60,311 nt of DNA from Promethearchaeota archaeon (GCA_013375495.1 JABXKC010000025.1:1-60311); one strand, 5' to 3'; positions 1-9,984 are shown, counted from the stretch's first letter. Made by a program: numbers and translations. The notes: a model not told the origin generated them from the letters alone.

Positions 1-1332
1 TATGCCGTTTACGAAGGAGATTATAAAGAGGGCTATTATCTTTACAGAAGTCATTTAGAAGATCATGGTCACAAATTCAAACAAGAGTACGATCCTCCTG
101 TTCATTGGAATGAGTTATATAACTTAGGATGGGTTTCTGAGAAGACTGGATTTTTTGTTGAAGGCATAGAATTTGAAGAATACACTTTAGAGCAGCTCTA
201 TAAAGAGGCTGAAATTGCTAAAGATGTTGGTGCGGAAAGTTTGTATTTAGATCCTGGGTGGAATATCGCGTTGGGTTCTTCTATCTGGAATGAGGAAAGA
301 TTTGGTCCATTAAAGGAATTCTCAAGAATTATACATGAAAAATACGGTTTAAAATTAGCTCTCCATCTAATGATGAATTTTGAAGGAGAAAATGAGCCAG
401 ATGAGTTTTATTTAATTAGCAAAAACGGTGTAAAACTTGTAGCAGATCCATATATTAATCTTTTTTGCTTATGTGCAAATGAACACTGGGTAAAAGAAAA
501 AACTCGTAGAATATTAGAACTCGCCAAAGAAAGAGTAGACTTTTTCATGTTTGACTTCACCGATTTATCAATGTTTATGGCAGACAATCTTGGGTGTTTT
601 AGCAAGGAACACGGACACGAAGTCCCAATGTTAAGGCACACTCACGCAGAGAATATATTTAAAGTCATCCAAAATGTAAAAAAGGAATTTCCCCATATTC
701 TTATTGAAGCACATGATAGGGGTGTAAAACCACGTCATCCATTATATTATCAACACAACCTTCCACACAGTTTTGACGAAAATTGGGGTTTTGAATGTAT
801 GTGGAATCCAATGCAAGACTTATTGTCTGGTAGATCAACACAACTTTTTGAATACAATTTGGCTTATTCTATCCCTTTATACTTACACATTAATGAAAAT
901 AGCGATAATGAGAATATGTTACAATTCTGGTGGTACGCTTCTCTTGCAAGACACTTGGGAATTGGAGGATTAAGTAATCGGGAAAGCGTAAAATATGAAA
1001 CGTTAAAAGAGGCGATGACTCTTTACAAAAAATTTAAGCCCTATTTTACTCGTGGTATATTTTACGGTATTAGTTATAGCATCCATCTTCATGTGGATGA
1101 AACTGATAAGATAGGAGTAATTACAGCTTATAATCTAAGTAGTCGGGTTCAAAAAATAGAGGTTCAAATTGACTTCGTGAAATATGGGTTGGATGTTAAT
1201 ACTGTAGACATCTATAATGGAATAAATCAGAAGATTTCTACTATAAAATTAAATATGAAATCAGAAAATATTTCTCAATTTGAGGTAGAAATCCCTCCTT
1301 TATCTCCGATAATCGCAATTCTCCAAAAGTAA
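1..1332 (+). CDS. GH36-like (clan GH-D) alpha-galactosidase-type glycosidase, 5' end outside window
   Basis: The reading frame is open from base 1, so the start lies upstream of the window and only the C-terminal 443 codons are seen. A DPGW segment (codons 83-86) and a later FDFTD segment on a beta strand resemble the alternating strand-end acids of the melibiase TIM barrel (GH27/GH36, clan GH-D); the Asp in FDFTD is the likely nucleophile. A beta-rich tail follows, as in GH36. Family knowledge suggests retaining hydrolysis of an alpha-linked sugar; the substrate is not readable. It converges with the uroD-family gene at 1359. A sugar-isomerase-like gene nearby fits a carbohydrate role. Confidence 0.6.
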   Translation, partial: YAVYEGDYKEGYYLYRSHLEDHGHKFKQEYDPPVHWNELYNLGWVSEKTGFFVEGIEFEEYTLEQLYKEAEIAKDVGAESLYLDPGWNIALGSSIWNEERFGPLKEFSRIIHEKYGLKLALHLMMNFEGENEPDEFYLISKNGVKLVADPYINLFCLCANEHWVKEKTRRILELAKERVDFFMFDFTDLSMFMADNLGCFSKEHGHEVPMLRHTHAENIFKVIQNVKKEFPHILIEAHDRGVKPRHPLYYQHNLPHSFDENWGFECMWNPMQDLLSGRSTQLFEYNLAYSIPLYLHINENSDNENMLQFWWYASLARHLGIGGLSNRESVKYETLKEAMTLYKKFKPYFTRGIFYGISYSIHLHVDETDKIGVITAYNLSSRVQKIEVQIDFVKYGLDVNTVDIYNGINQKISTIKLNMKSENISQFEVEIPPLSPIIAILQK

Positions 1333-1358
1333 CTCAAATTCTCACTTTATAATATCCT

Positions 1359-2534
1359 CTAATTTAGACTTAATGGATATTTTCGATATTTTTCAATCGC
1401 TTCTCTTAACACCTTGAGATTTTCCCACGGAGTGGTCAGGATGTTATGCGAGGGACCCACAAAATAACCACCATTATAACCTGCCGCTTTCACGCAACGT
1501 TTTACTTCCTGTACGATCTCCTTGGGGGTTCCAAAATTAAGGATACGACTTGAATCTATTCCTCCCATAAAACTTATTTTATCGCCAAGAGTTTGTTTCA
1601 AGGAAGCTAAATCGACACCTGCAGCGGGTTCAAGTGCCTGAATGCAATTAAGTCCCGCTTCTGCCATAAGGGGCAAATTTTTATCAATATATCCACAAGA
1701 GTGCTGAACGATAAACATACCTCGTTGCTTACAAGCTTTATACATTTTTTTATAATAGGGAAGTATGAACTCTTTAAACTGCTCAATTGATAATATAGAC
1801 CGTCCTTTATAACCCAAATCGTCTGAGTAGAAAATTATGTCTACACCAGCTTCATGAACGCGCTTGATAACTTCTATGTTTAATTTAGTATACTCGTTAA
1901 GAACCTCGTGGATAAATTGGGGATTTTTTCGCATATAATAGGCTACACGGCTCATTCTCATCCCTTCAAATAAAGATTCATGAATAGCAACAGGTACAAA
2001 CGCCATTGGATATAAACACTTTTTTAGAGAATCTACAAATCCATCCCAAATTTGGGGTGTATAATTAAGCTTATCATTGACCTGTTCTGAAGGTTTTCCA
2101 TATTTATCCCAGTAATGATGTACTATTTCCGGAGTTCGAAAATATCCATCTACATACCACAAATAAGCTATACCCGTATCAACTTGTTTAACCAGTTTCC
2201 ACAATCTTCCATCAATCGCACTGATAATGCAATCGGGATATTCTGGAGGAGCGCGTTTTACAGGTTCTTTGAATTTTTTAGGGCCCCAGGGATCCATGGA
2301 ATGGCAATCAACATTCCAGTATCGTAGTTCAGTAATATCACCTGCCCAACAATATTTTACTCTAGAAAAATCGTTTTCTATGAATGTTTTATTTTTGTTG
2401 TATTCATCACTTTTTAGAAATCTTTGATAAGAACTAGCAGTAAATTCAAAACCGAGATAATGAACAGGAAGCATATCAATATTGTCATCGAGTTCTAATG
2501 TCCTGATCACCCTTTCCCTTTTTGATAAAGTCAT
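1359..2534 (-). CDS. Uroporphyrinogen decarboxylase-family (MtaA/MtbA-like) methyltransferase
   Basis: This 391-residue TIM-barrel protein has the usual length of the URO-D/corrinoid methyltransferase superfamily. It has the opening SKRERV segment, the FMGGIDSS strand and an HSCG motif, which matches the HxCG zinc site of MtaA-type methylcobamide:thiol methyltransferases. Haem uroporphyrinogen decarboxylases do not have that site, so methyl transfer is the better guess. No corrinoid protein or substrate methyltransferase is adjacent, so partner and substrate are unknown. A close paralogue lies at 7745-8905. No Shine-Dalgarno is visible before the ATG. Confidence 0.75.
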   Translation of the reverse strand: MTLSKRERVIRTLELDDNIDMLPVHYLGFEFTASSYQRFLKSDEYNKNKTFIENDFSRVKYCWAGDITELRYWNVDCHSMDPWGPKKFKEPVKRAPPEYPDCIISAIDGRLWKLVKQVDTGIAYLWYVDGYFRTPEIVHHYWDKYGKPSEQVNDKLNYTPQIWDGFVDSLKKCLYPMAFVPVAIHESLFEGMRMSRVAYYMRKNPQFIHEVLNEYTKLNIEVIKRVHEAGVDIIFYSDDLGYKGRSILSIEQFKEFILPYYKKMYKACKQRGMFIVQHSCGYIDKNLPLMAEAGLNCIQALEPAAGVDLASLKQTLGDKISFMGGIDSSRILNFGTPKEIVQEVKRCVKAAGYNGGYFVGPSHNILTTPWENLKVLREAIEKYRKYPLSLN

Positions 2535-2605
2535 AACGATTGTTTGAGTTTGTGTGGTAATGTAGAAAAGAAATTAAACTTTAAAAACTAAGTCCCTTTT
2601 AAAAA

Positions 2606-2616
2606 ATTATATAAAA
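2606..2616 (+). promoter_or_regulatory. TATA box of the sugar-isomerase-like gene
   Basis: The element TTATATAAAAA sits about 27-37 bp before the ATG at 2643. Transcription starting about 25 bp downstream of the box would begin almost at the start codon. No Shine-Dalgarno is present, so a leaderless mRNA is likely. Confidence 0.5.
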
Positions 2617-2642
2617 ATGAATAAAATTGTTGACTTTATAGT

Positions 2643-3548
2643 ATGAGATTTGGAATTTCACCTATGACTTATGAACTATTAATTGACGGCATTCTTGCCA
2701 AAAAGGGCTTGGAAGGAATATCAGAATTTCAATTTTCTGATTTGGTTAAGAGAGCTGCTGAATCTGGGTATCAACATTTTGAAATTGAGTTGGATTTGTT
2801 CCAAGTCTTTCCGATTACAATTGATAACCAGCAAATTAGAATATTACAAGCCCTTAAAAATGAATATGGCATTACATATTCGGCCCATCTTCCTTTCTTA
2901 AGCCTAGATCTTGGAGGTCCAAATGAATTCGTACGCAAAGGAAGTGTCAATGCTATAATACACGCCTACAATTCTATTGTAGAACTTAAAGATGACATAG
3001 ATGTCTTTGTCTTACATCCAACTGGCGAAACGGTCGCAAGCGTCATCAATTTTATTGAAAATCCACAGATTCAGAACATTACAGCAGAGCTATTCAGCGC
3101 TAACGCTATACAGAGTATTGAACGATTTATAGAAGATACTAATATAAATCGAAATAAAATCGCCATAGAAAATATACAATTCCCTTTTGATGCTACTATT
3201 GAAATTATTAAAAAATTGAAGACAAAGCTATGTATAGATACAGCACATTTTCTTGGTGGATTTTCAGGCGATTACGATCTCCTCGAAATTACTAAAAAAT
3301 ATTTAGATATAACAGCCGAAATACATCTTCAAGACTACGACGATGAAAACTTATTCTCTGATCATAGCGCTCTAGGAACTGGAAAAAGTTTTCCAACTGA
3401 ATTTCTAAATATAATCCACCAGAAGAATTTTGATGGTCCTGTTGTCTTTGAATTAACGAAAGATGAAACGATAAAATCTATCGAATATATAAAAGAAAAT
3501 GCTCCTCAGATCAAACTTCCTGATATTAAGGATCAACCTTTCTATTAG
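2643..3548 (+). CDS. Xylose-isomerase-like TIM-barrel protein (sugar phosphate isomerase/epimerase family)
   Basis: The 301 residues show the AP-endonuclease-2/xylose-isomerase-like TIM-barrel pattern. Metal-ligand-like positions include a Glu in AIENIQFPFD, an Asp and His in CIDTAHFLGG, a His in AEIHLQDYDD, and a late Glu in PVVFELTKDE. The family isomerises or epimerises sugars and polyols, or cleaves abasic DNA; the ligand spacing favours the sugar branch. It stands alone, convergent with valS five bases away. The substrate cannot be read from the sequence. Confidence 0.7.
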   Translation: MRFGISPMTYELLIDGILAKKGLEGISEFQFSDLVKRAAESGYQHFEIELDLFQVFPITIDNQQIRILQALKNEYGITYSAHLPFLSLDLGGPNEFVRKGSVNAIIHAYNSIVELKDDIDVFVLHPTGETVASVINFIENPQIQNITAELFSANAIQSIERFIEDTNINRNKIAIENIQFPFDATIEIIKKLKTKLCIDTAHFLGGFSGDYDLLEITKKYLDITAEIHLQDYDDENLFSDHSALGTGKSFPTEFLNIIHQKNFDGPVVFELTKDETIKSIEYIKENAPQIKLPDIKDQPFY

Positions 3549-3553
3549 AGATT

Positions 3554-6304
3554 TTATAGTATCTCTAATTGATCTTCAAGTTGTTCAATTTTAATCTTTA
3601 ATTCTTCAAGGTTTTGTCGTTCTTTGGCAACTAACTCTTTTGGAGCTCGCTCAGAGAATTGGCTTTGAAGTTTCTTTTTAATTTTATTGGCTTCAGTTTT
3701 AGTTTTGTCTAATGCGGTTTGGATTCTTACTTTTTCTTTTTCAATGTCAATCATTCCTGCCAATGGAATAAATGCAGGTATTCCGCTGAGAACTATTCTG
3801 GCTGATTGAGGAGGTGGAGTGATTTTTTTATCGATTATGAATTTATCTTCGTCAATAAAGGCCATTTTGATTAATTCGTTCCTACATAATTCAAACAATT
3901 CTCGATTATCGTCTGTTTCTATATGTAAAGGCACAAGGGTTTTTAGCGGAATTCCAAAGTCATGTTTCACGCTTCTGACTTCTCGGACAAAATCTGCCAT
4001 CAAGAGAAAACTATCTTCAATTTTCGGATCGATGAATGATTCTTGTGCTTCCGGCCAAGGAGCATACATTATTGAGGGGATATTTTTAAAGCTTTTAGGA
4101 AGAGATTGCCATAATTTTTCTGTGATGAAAGGCATTACAGGATGTAATAATCTATAGAATGTTTCTAAAACATGTAGGAGTATGGACTTTTGAATGTGTT
4201 TGTCGGCGTAAGTCTCATCGTAAAGAAATTTCTTGCTCATTTCGATATACCAATCACAAAACTCGCTCCAAAAGAACGATTTAATTTCTCTTGTCATTCG
4301 TAAGTAATCGTAATTATCCATGTGGGATTGAACATTTCTAATTACTGAGTTTAACCGAGAAAGAATCCATTTATCCGGAAATTTTAGTTTTTCTAAATCA
4401 ATTTCGTTGACTTTACAAATTTTCTCATCTGAGGAAATGTTGGTTAAGACATAACGAGACGCTTGCCAAATTTTATTGCAATATCTATGAGCAACCTCAA
4501 TATTTTTAGGATCTAAATTAGTATCTAATCCTGGAACACTTGTTGATATATTGACATACCTGAGGGAATCGGCACCGTAATCATTTATAATGACTAAAGG
4601 ATCATATTGATCAATATTTTCCATGGATTTACTGATCTTTCTTCCTTTTTCATTTCGGATCATGCCATGTAGATAAACTGTATGATAAGGTGCATCTCCT
4701 GTTAGTTCGATTCCCATCATCATTTCTCTTGCAACCCAAAAGAAAAGAATATCATATCCCGTCTCTCGAGTATCGGTTGGATAGAAGCGTTTATAGTCTG
4801 GGTGATCTGTATTAGGCCACCCTAGGGTTGAATAGGGCCATAAACCACTAGAAAACCAAGTATCTAACACATCCTCATCTTGACGGATCTTAGAACTTTT
4901 ACATTTAGGACAAGAGGTTACGGATTCTATATCAGGTTCGGGACAAATTTCTTCACCACAGTCATCACAGTACCAGACCGGAATTCTATGGCCCCACCAA
5001 AGTTGGCGTGATATACACCAATCGTGTATATTTTCCATCCACTGGAAATAACGAATTTTCTCTCTTTCAGGAATAATATTCGTCTCACCATTCCGAACTT
5101 TCTCCATTGCAGGTTCCGCAAGTGGTTTTGTCTTTACAAACCACTGAATAGAAACGCGAGGTTCTATGGTCGAATGACATCTTTGACAGTGCGGTTCAGA
5201 GTGATCATATGGCTCAATTTCAGTTATTAACCCTTCCTTTTCAAGATCCTTGATTATAACTTTCCGACACTCAAATCGATCTAGATCTGTATAAGCCTCA
5301 ACAAATCCAGGGAGAATTTTAGCTTTTTCATTAAAAATATTTATAAATTCTAAACTATGTTTTTTACCAATTTCAAAATCATTAGGATCGTGAGCAGGAG
5401 TTATTTTTAAAGCTCCAGTACCAAATTCAGGATCCACATAGGGATCGGCAATTATTGGAACAGGACGACTGACAGCTGGGATTACTGCTTGATAATCGAT
5501 AAATTTCGCGTATTTAGGATGAGATTTAACTGTTGCTACTGCAGAATCTCCTAGTAGCGTCTCTGGTCTTGTGGTAGCGACAATGATAAAATCTGTGGCT
5601 CCTTCTGCCCATTTTCCACTTGCCCACGGATGCTGGGGGCCTTTCCAGGCTTTATTAATAATTGGATATTTGATATACCACAATTGACCTTTTTCCTCAA
5701 TAGCCTCAGTCTCTAAATCCGAAATTGCAGTAACACACCTTCCTGGACACCAATTAACCATGTATTCTCCGCGATATATCAGACCCTTGTGATATAACCT
5801 GTAGAAAGCTTCCCGGACTGCATGTGATAAATTTGGATCTAATGTGAAATATTCACGACTCCAATCACAACTAATGCCCATTCTTTTTGACTGTTCAGTA
5901 ATTCTGGCGTGATATTTATGTTTCCATTCCCAGACTTTCTCCACGAATTTCTCACGCCCTAAATCTTTATGGTTTATACCTTGTTTTTGTAATTCCCTAA
6001 CAACGACACTTTGAGTTGCTATTCCCGCATGATCAGTGCCTGGTATGTAGAGAGTTTCTTTTTGCCGCATACGCTCGTAACGCGTCATTAAATCCTCAAG
6101 TGAAATTACAAGGGCATGACCTGAATGGAGTTGTCCTGTTACATTAGGAAGCGGTATTGTAATACAAAATCTTTCAGATTTTTCATTGGTAATTCCTAAT
6201 TCTTTTGACTTTTCGGGAGCAAAGAAACCTTCTTTTTCCCACCACTCGTATAATTCCTTTTCAATTATACGGTGATCGTAAATTTTAGCTAAATCGCTTA
6301 TCAT
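3554..6304 (-). CDS. valS: Valyl-tRNA synthetase
   Basis: The class I synthetase charges tRNA-Val with valine. The HIGH-type signature is HSGH in NVTGQLHSGHAL near residue 45, and the KMSKS-type loop is KISKS in GRKISKSMENI. The CP1 editing domain lies between them, and the ValRS-typical DTWFSSGLWPYSTLGWP is present. A Cys-rich zinc-ribbon insert precedes that segment, and a charged coiled coil closes the protein, as in most ValRS. I chose the second of two ATGs (6304) because a GAGGA lies six bases upstream of it; the first ATG at 6310 is too close. Confidence 0.97.
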   Translation of the reverse strand: MISDLAKIYDHRIIEKELYEWWEKEGFFAPEKSKELGITNEKSERFCITIPLPNVTGQLHSGHALVISLEDLMTRYERMRQKETLYIPGTDHAGIATQSVVVRELQKQGINHKDLGREKFVEKVWEWKHKYHARITEQSKRMGISCDWSREYFTLDPNLSHAVREAFYRLYHKGLIYRGEYMVNWCPGRCVTAISDLETEAIEEKGQLWYIKYPIINKAWKGPQHPWASGKWAEGATDFIIVATTRPETLLGDSAVATVKSHPKYAKFIDYQAVIPAVSRPVPIIADPYVDPEFGTGALKITPAHDPNDFEIGKKHSLEFINIFNEKAKILPGFVEAYTDLDRFECRKVIIKDLEKEGLITEIEPYDHSEPHCQRCHSTIEPRVSIQWFVKTKPLAEPAMEKVRNGETNIIPEREKIRYFQWMENIHDWCISRQLWWGHRIPVWYCDDCGEEICPEPDIESVTSCPKCKSSKIRQDEDVLDTWFSSGLWPYSTLGWPNTDHPDYKRFYPTDTRETGYDILFFWVAREMMMGIELTGDAPYHTVYLHGMIRNEKGRKISKSMENIDQYDPLVIINDYGADSLRYVNISTSVPGLDTNLDPKNIEVAHRYCNKIWQASRYVLTNISSDEKICKVNEIDLEKLKFPDKWILSRLNSVIRNVQSHMDNYDYLRMTREIKSFFWSEFCDWYIEMSKKFLYDETYADKHIQKSILLHVLETFYRLLHPVMPFITEKLWQSLPKSFKNIPSIMYAPWPEAQESFIDPKIEDSFLLMADFVREVRSVKHDFGIPLKTLVPLHIETDDNRELFELCRNELIKMAFIDEDKFIIDKKITPPPQSARIVLSGIPAFIPLAGMIDIEKEKVRIQTALDKTKTEANKIKKKLQSQFSERAPKELVAKERQNLEELKIKIEQLEDQLEIL

Positions 6305-6462
6305 TTTCATTCCTCGAATTATCTAATATAATACCCGGATAATCTTAAAAATTTCGGATCAACCTAACACAATTGAAACTCCAAGTTGAAATTAGTGAAT
6401 CTTGGTTTATGACATATTTGTAAAAAGTAAAGATTAATTTATTTTGCTTAAATATCTTTTTT

Positions 6463-7719
6463 ATGGAATATAAGGAGGATATCACCGAAGCTCAAGAGCG
6501 GATGAGTGCGTGGTGGGATCATGAAATCATCGATCGCCCTGTTCTAAGCTTTTATTATCCAAAAAAAAGGGGAAAACTCGGTGCTTTTTTAGATACGGTA
6601 GGTGAAGATTGGACATTAGCTAAAGATTATGATGCCATTGATAATGCCTTAGATGGATTTGAAAAGCGAGCTAAAGAAACTTATTTTGGTGGAGAATCAA
6701 TTCCTTTCTATTTTCCCAATTATGGTCCGGGAATAATGGCGGCAGTATTTGGAGTGTCTCCCGAGTTTAAGACAAATACAGTCTGGTTTAGTCTTCCAAT
6801 AAAACCAGAAAATATCGTAGAACACCTAGAAAGCATCAAACTTAATCAAAATAACGAGTGGTATTCAAGGCTACTCAGAATAACTGAAAATGCCGCGAAA
6901 AGAGCGAGAAAAAGCTACCTAGTGTCAGTTACCGATATTGGCGGTGTTCTCGACATACTTTCGTCGTTTTTAGGGCCAACAAATATAATACTCACGATGA
7001 AGCGCAACCCTGGTCTAATAGATACTTGTCGAACAATAATTTTAGAGAAGTTGTTAAAAGTCTACGACGATTTACAGAACATCATTGCCCAATTTTGCGA
7101 TGGGTGCAATTGTTGGTTAGGCGTGTGGAGCAGAAAAAGGTGGTACGCTCTGCAATGTGATTTTAGCGCAATGTTGAGTCCTACCTGGTTCGAAAAAATT
7201 GCTTTTCCGGATATTATACAGCAAGCAGAGCACATGGATTACGCAATTTATCACTTAGATGGCCCTAACGCACTACCCCATCTAGACTTTCTATTGAAGG
7301 AGCCTGGCATAACAGGAATTCAATGGGTCCCGGGAGCAGGTAATTCGCCAATGGGTTCAAAGGTTTGGATACCTTTGTATAAAAAAATACAAAAAGCCGG
7401 TAAAAATTTAGTAATTGATTCTGCTCCGGAAAACATTTCGCACCTTTACAAAAATCTCGATCCTAAGGGATTATATGTGCGGACATTTTATCGGTCAGAA
7501 TACATCGCGAACCAATATTTACCCCAATTCGCTGGTGGGCGCGAGGGTGGAATAATACTTGATATTTTAACTTGGTTAAAAGAGCGTGGAGAAAGTAACT
7601 TTACCAAGGAGATGCTAAATAATTTTTTGCTATACAAAAATAAAGAATTAGAAAACAAATACCAAAAAGATTTACTTAAAGAAATTTTCAGTAGCTTTTC
7701 AAGAAAATGGCACTATTAA
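6463..7719 (+). CDS. URO-D superfamily protein without the HxCG zinc motif
   Basis: This 418-residue protein has the fold pattern of uroporphyrinogen decarboxylase/cobalamin-independent methionine synthase-like proteins and an N-terminal segment rich in Trp. It differs from its two neighbours: at the position of their HSCG it has HLDGPNALPHLD, so the Cys ligand is absent and His/Asp residues are available instead. It may therefore use another metal site or be non-catalytic. It starts just downstream of a long AT-rich gap after valS and converges with the paralogue at 7745. Confidence 0.6.
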   Translation: MEYKEDITEAQERMSAWWDHEIIDRPVLSFYYPKKRGKLGAFLDTVGEDWTLAKDYDAIDNALDGFEKRAKETYFGGESIPFYFPNYGPGIMAAVFGVSPEFKTNTVWFSLPIKPENIVEHLESIKLNQNNEWYSRLLRITENAAKRARKSYLVSVTDIGGVLDILSSFLGPTNIILTMKRNPGLIDTCRTIILEKLLKVYDDLQNIIAQFCDGCNCWLGVWSRKRWYALQCDFSAMLSPTWFEKIAFPDIIQQAEHMDYAIYHLDGPNALPHLDFLLKEPGITGIQWVPGAGNSPMGSKVWIPLYKKIQKAGKNLVIDSAPENISHLYKNLDPKGLYVRTFYRSEYIANQYLPQFAGGREGGIILDILTWLKERGESNFTKEMLNNFLLYKNKELENKYQKDLLKEIFSSFSRKWHY

Positions 7720-7744
7720 CTTTTTTACAATTATTATCCTTCTT

Positions 7745-8905
7745 CTAAAGATTTATAGGATAGTTTCGGTACTTCTCAATCGCAGCTCTCATAGCCATTA
7801 TATTCTCCCAAGGGATATTGATTATGTCGTGGGATGGTCCAACGAAATAACCTCCGCCTTTTCCAGCATATTTTATGGTATTTCTCACATTTTCTTCAAC
7901 ATCCTTAGGAGATCCATAAGTTAATACACCTGACGAATCTAGTCCACCCATAAAACATAACCGATCTCCTAAAGATTCTTTTAACCTAGGGAAATCCACA
8001 CCAGCCGTTGCTTCTAATGATTGAATACAATTAAGCCCTGCATCAGCTAAATCAGGTAAAAACTGGTCAATTTTTCCACAAGAGTGTAGGATTATTAACA
8101 CACCCCTTTTTTTACATGTTTGATACATTCTTTTATGATATGGAAGGATAAATTCACGGAAGACCTTTAAAGAAAAAAATGGATTGTCCTTGTAGCCCAA
8201 ATCATCTCCAAACATCACGATATCGACGCCTACTTCAGCTAATCGTTTGATAATTTCGATGTTAACTTTAGTATATTCATCCATAATTTCATGTAGAAAG
8301 CCAGGATTTTTTCGAATATAGTATGCAAAACGCGTAAAAGTAATGCCCCCTATCAAAGCCTCAGAGGGATTTACAGGGAGATTTGCGAAAGGGTAGAAAT
8401 AGGGAGAAAGAGCTTCAACAAACCGTTCCCATACCTGAGACGAGTATTTAACTCTATTATTAATCAATTCAGTGGGCTTTCCATAGCGTTCCCAATAAGT
8501 GTGTAGAATTTCTGGGGTTTTAAAATATCCATCAACATACCAAGCATATTCTAAACCAGTGTTGACTTGTTTTCCAGATCTATATATCCTTCCATCCATT
8601 CTATTTAAACGAGCTTTAGGATATTCTGGAGGTGCATTTTCATATCTAATTTTAACTTTAGTTTCTCCAAAGGGATCCATTCCGAACAGATCAACATTCC
8701 AAAAGCGTTGTTCTGTAATATAATACTTTATATTAGCGACTTTATCTTCTACATAAGAGTGATATTTATCCAATTCTCCTGATTGTTTAAAAGATTGGAA
8801 GGAACTCCCGGTTTGCTCAAATCCAAAATAATGGACGGGTACCATATCTGGTTCCCCATCGAGTTCTAAGGTCCTAAACACACGTTCTCGTTTGGATAAT
8901 ATCAT
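7745..8905 (-). CDS. Uroporphyrinogen decarboxylase-family (MtaA/MtbA-like) methyltransferase
   Basis: This 386-residue protein is a close paralogue of the product of 1359-2534. It shares the SKRERV opening, the VPVHYFGFE strand, the zinc-type HSCG motif in LIILHSCGKIDQ, and the closing GGYFVGPSHDI...PWENIMAMR block. By family knowledge it may move a methyl group between a corrinoid protein and a thiol or another carrier. The two copies flank the sugar-isomerase, valS and the variant at 6463, so this looks like local duplication with later insertion. Substrate unknown. Confidence 0.75.
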   Translation of the reverse strand: MILSKRERVFRTLELDGEPDMVPVHYFGFEQTGSSFQSFKQSGELDKYHSYVEDKVANIKYYITEQRFWNVDLFGMDPFGETKVKIRYENAPPEYPKARLNRMDGRIYRSGKQVNTGLEYAWYVDGYFKTPEILHTYWERYGKPTELINNRVKYSSQVWERFVEALSPYFYPFANLPVNPSEALIGGITFTRFAYYIRKNPGFLHEIMDEYTKVNIEIIKRLAEVGVDIVMFGDDLGYKDNPFFSLKVFREFILPYHKRMYQTCKKRGVLIILHSCGKIDQFLPDLADAGLNCIQSLEATAGVDFPRLKESLGDRLCFMGGLDSSGVLTYGSPKDVEENVRNTIKYAGKGGGYFVGPSHDIINIPWENIMAMRAAIEKYRNYPINL

Positions 8906-9234
8906 TTAATGTCTCAAGTTTTTTTTAAAAGTTTAAATGAATCATGTTAATTAGGATTAACGGTATATTAAATATTTGAAAAATCGTTGAAAGAATCTCT
9001 AGCTTCCTTGAAATAATTATTTTCTTTTTTTTTAGAATTAGAAAAAAATTCTTAATTATCAATTTTTTTAGAGAATCAGAGCTATAAGTGATTCCTATAG
9101 ACGAGCTCGATGAAAATTCTATTGTAGAGAGAATTTTTGATTTTTTAATCTCTTACAAAAATATTTTAATAAGTTTTATATAGATCTAAGACGAAATAAC
9201 ATAATAATAAAAAAACAAGGAGAGAGAAATAAAG
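8906..9234. other. AT-rich intergenic stretch before the MvhD/FrhB-like module
   Basis: This 329-bp stretch separates a divergent gene pair. It holds a TATA-like TTTTATATAG at about 9174-9183, about 52 bp before the small ORF at 9235. A 31-codon GTG-started frame at 9088-9183 has a plausible peptide composition but no ribosome binding site and overlaps the TATA element, so I do not call it a gene. Nothing else is recognised. Confidence 0.4.
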
Positions 9235-9381
9235 ATGAAACAAAATCAAGAATTAGACTTAAACCCAATTGAAATAGACACTCCTCGCGCAAATCGATAT
9301 AAAAAATTAATAAAATTATCTAAAATTCCGGGATTTATAATATTCAATTGGGTTTCTCTTAGATTTTATTATAGTATTTAG
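9235..9381 (+). CDS. Small 48-residue ORF with good ribosome binding site, unknown function
   Basis: The ATG is preceded by AAGGAGAGAG at suitable spacing and by a TATA-like element about 55 bp upstream, so translation is plausible. The peptide is acidic at its start (QELDLNPIEIDTPRAN), basic in the middle (RYKKLIKLSK) and hydrophobic/aromatic at the end. I recognise no family. It could be a short leader or partner protein of the module at 9522-11720, or the 5' remnant of a longer gene, although the sequence after its stop does not look coding. Too short for composition to decide. Confidence 0.4.
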   Translation: MKQNQELDLNPIEIDTPRANRYKKLIKLSKIPGFIIFNWVSLRFYYSI

Positions 9382-9521
9382 ATTATAGATTATCGATTAT
9401 CAATATTATAATGATCTTTTTCATATCATGGAAAGTATAATTAGTAACATATAAATGATCTAAATTCGTACATTATAATTGGATTAAAAAATTTTTTTAA
9501 TATAAAATATACTAGAAGAAG

Positions 9522-9950
9522 TTGATAGGTATTAACTATGAAATCCTAATTATTTATACCCCAGGCTTTCAACTTAATGAAAATCTAATATCCACATTAA
9601 TAAAAGATAGAGAAAATGTGTCAGTACTAATTAATAGGGAAGAAAATAGAGTTACGCTTGATATAAATGAACTTTTAAGATATTTCTATGAAGGATTTGA
9701 TGGAATTTTTATATTTATCAAAGGAAAAATGAATAAGGGAATATTTGAATCAGATTATAAGAATTTTCAAAAAATAGTTAATGAAACCAACCGAATATTA
9801 GCAAAGAGAGGATTAAATGATGGTAGAATAAAAATTTGTAACTGGGATGGAAAAAATTACAAAAATCTAAATGAATTTATCACTCAGTTCTTTAAAAAAT
9901 TAAAAAAATTAGGTCCAAATCCTATAAAATTAGAAAAGTTAGAAGTGTAA
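9522..9950 (+). CDS. MvhD-like protein that has lost all cluster cysteines
   Basis: The 142 residues can be laid on the MvhD (methyl-viologen-reducing hydrogenase delta) fold by eye: an opening strand ILIIYTP, a central FDGIFIF where MvhD has its GAGAVML-type strand, then a helix and a closing KLKKLGPN helix. Local comparison with the intact MvhD domain in the HdrA fusion (20565-22916) shows that its CNWC, MCSG and GCHPxDCH cysteines are all replaced here; the only Cys, in KICNWDG, is elsewhere. A [2Fe-2S] role is therefore unlikely. It precedes an FrhB-like gene by 34 bp, so it may be a structural or docking subunit. The homology is inferred without an alignment program. The start is a TTG-type codon. 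Confidence 0.5.
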   Translation: MIGINYEILIIYTPGFQLNENLISTLIKDRENVSVLINREENRVTLDINELLRYFYEGFDGIFIFIKGKMNKGIFESDYKNFQKIVNETNRILAKRGLNDGRIKICNWDGKNYKNLNEFITQFFKKLKKLGPNPIKLEKLEV

Positions 9951-9984
9951 TAATTTAAAATGAAATATTCAGTGAATTTGAATC

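Noticed and set aside
9088..9183. 31-codon GTG frame as a gene
   Set aside because: No ribosome binding site, overlaps the TATA-like element for 9235, too short to judge.
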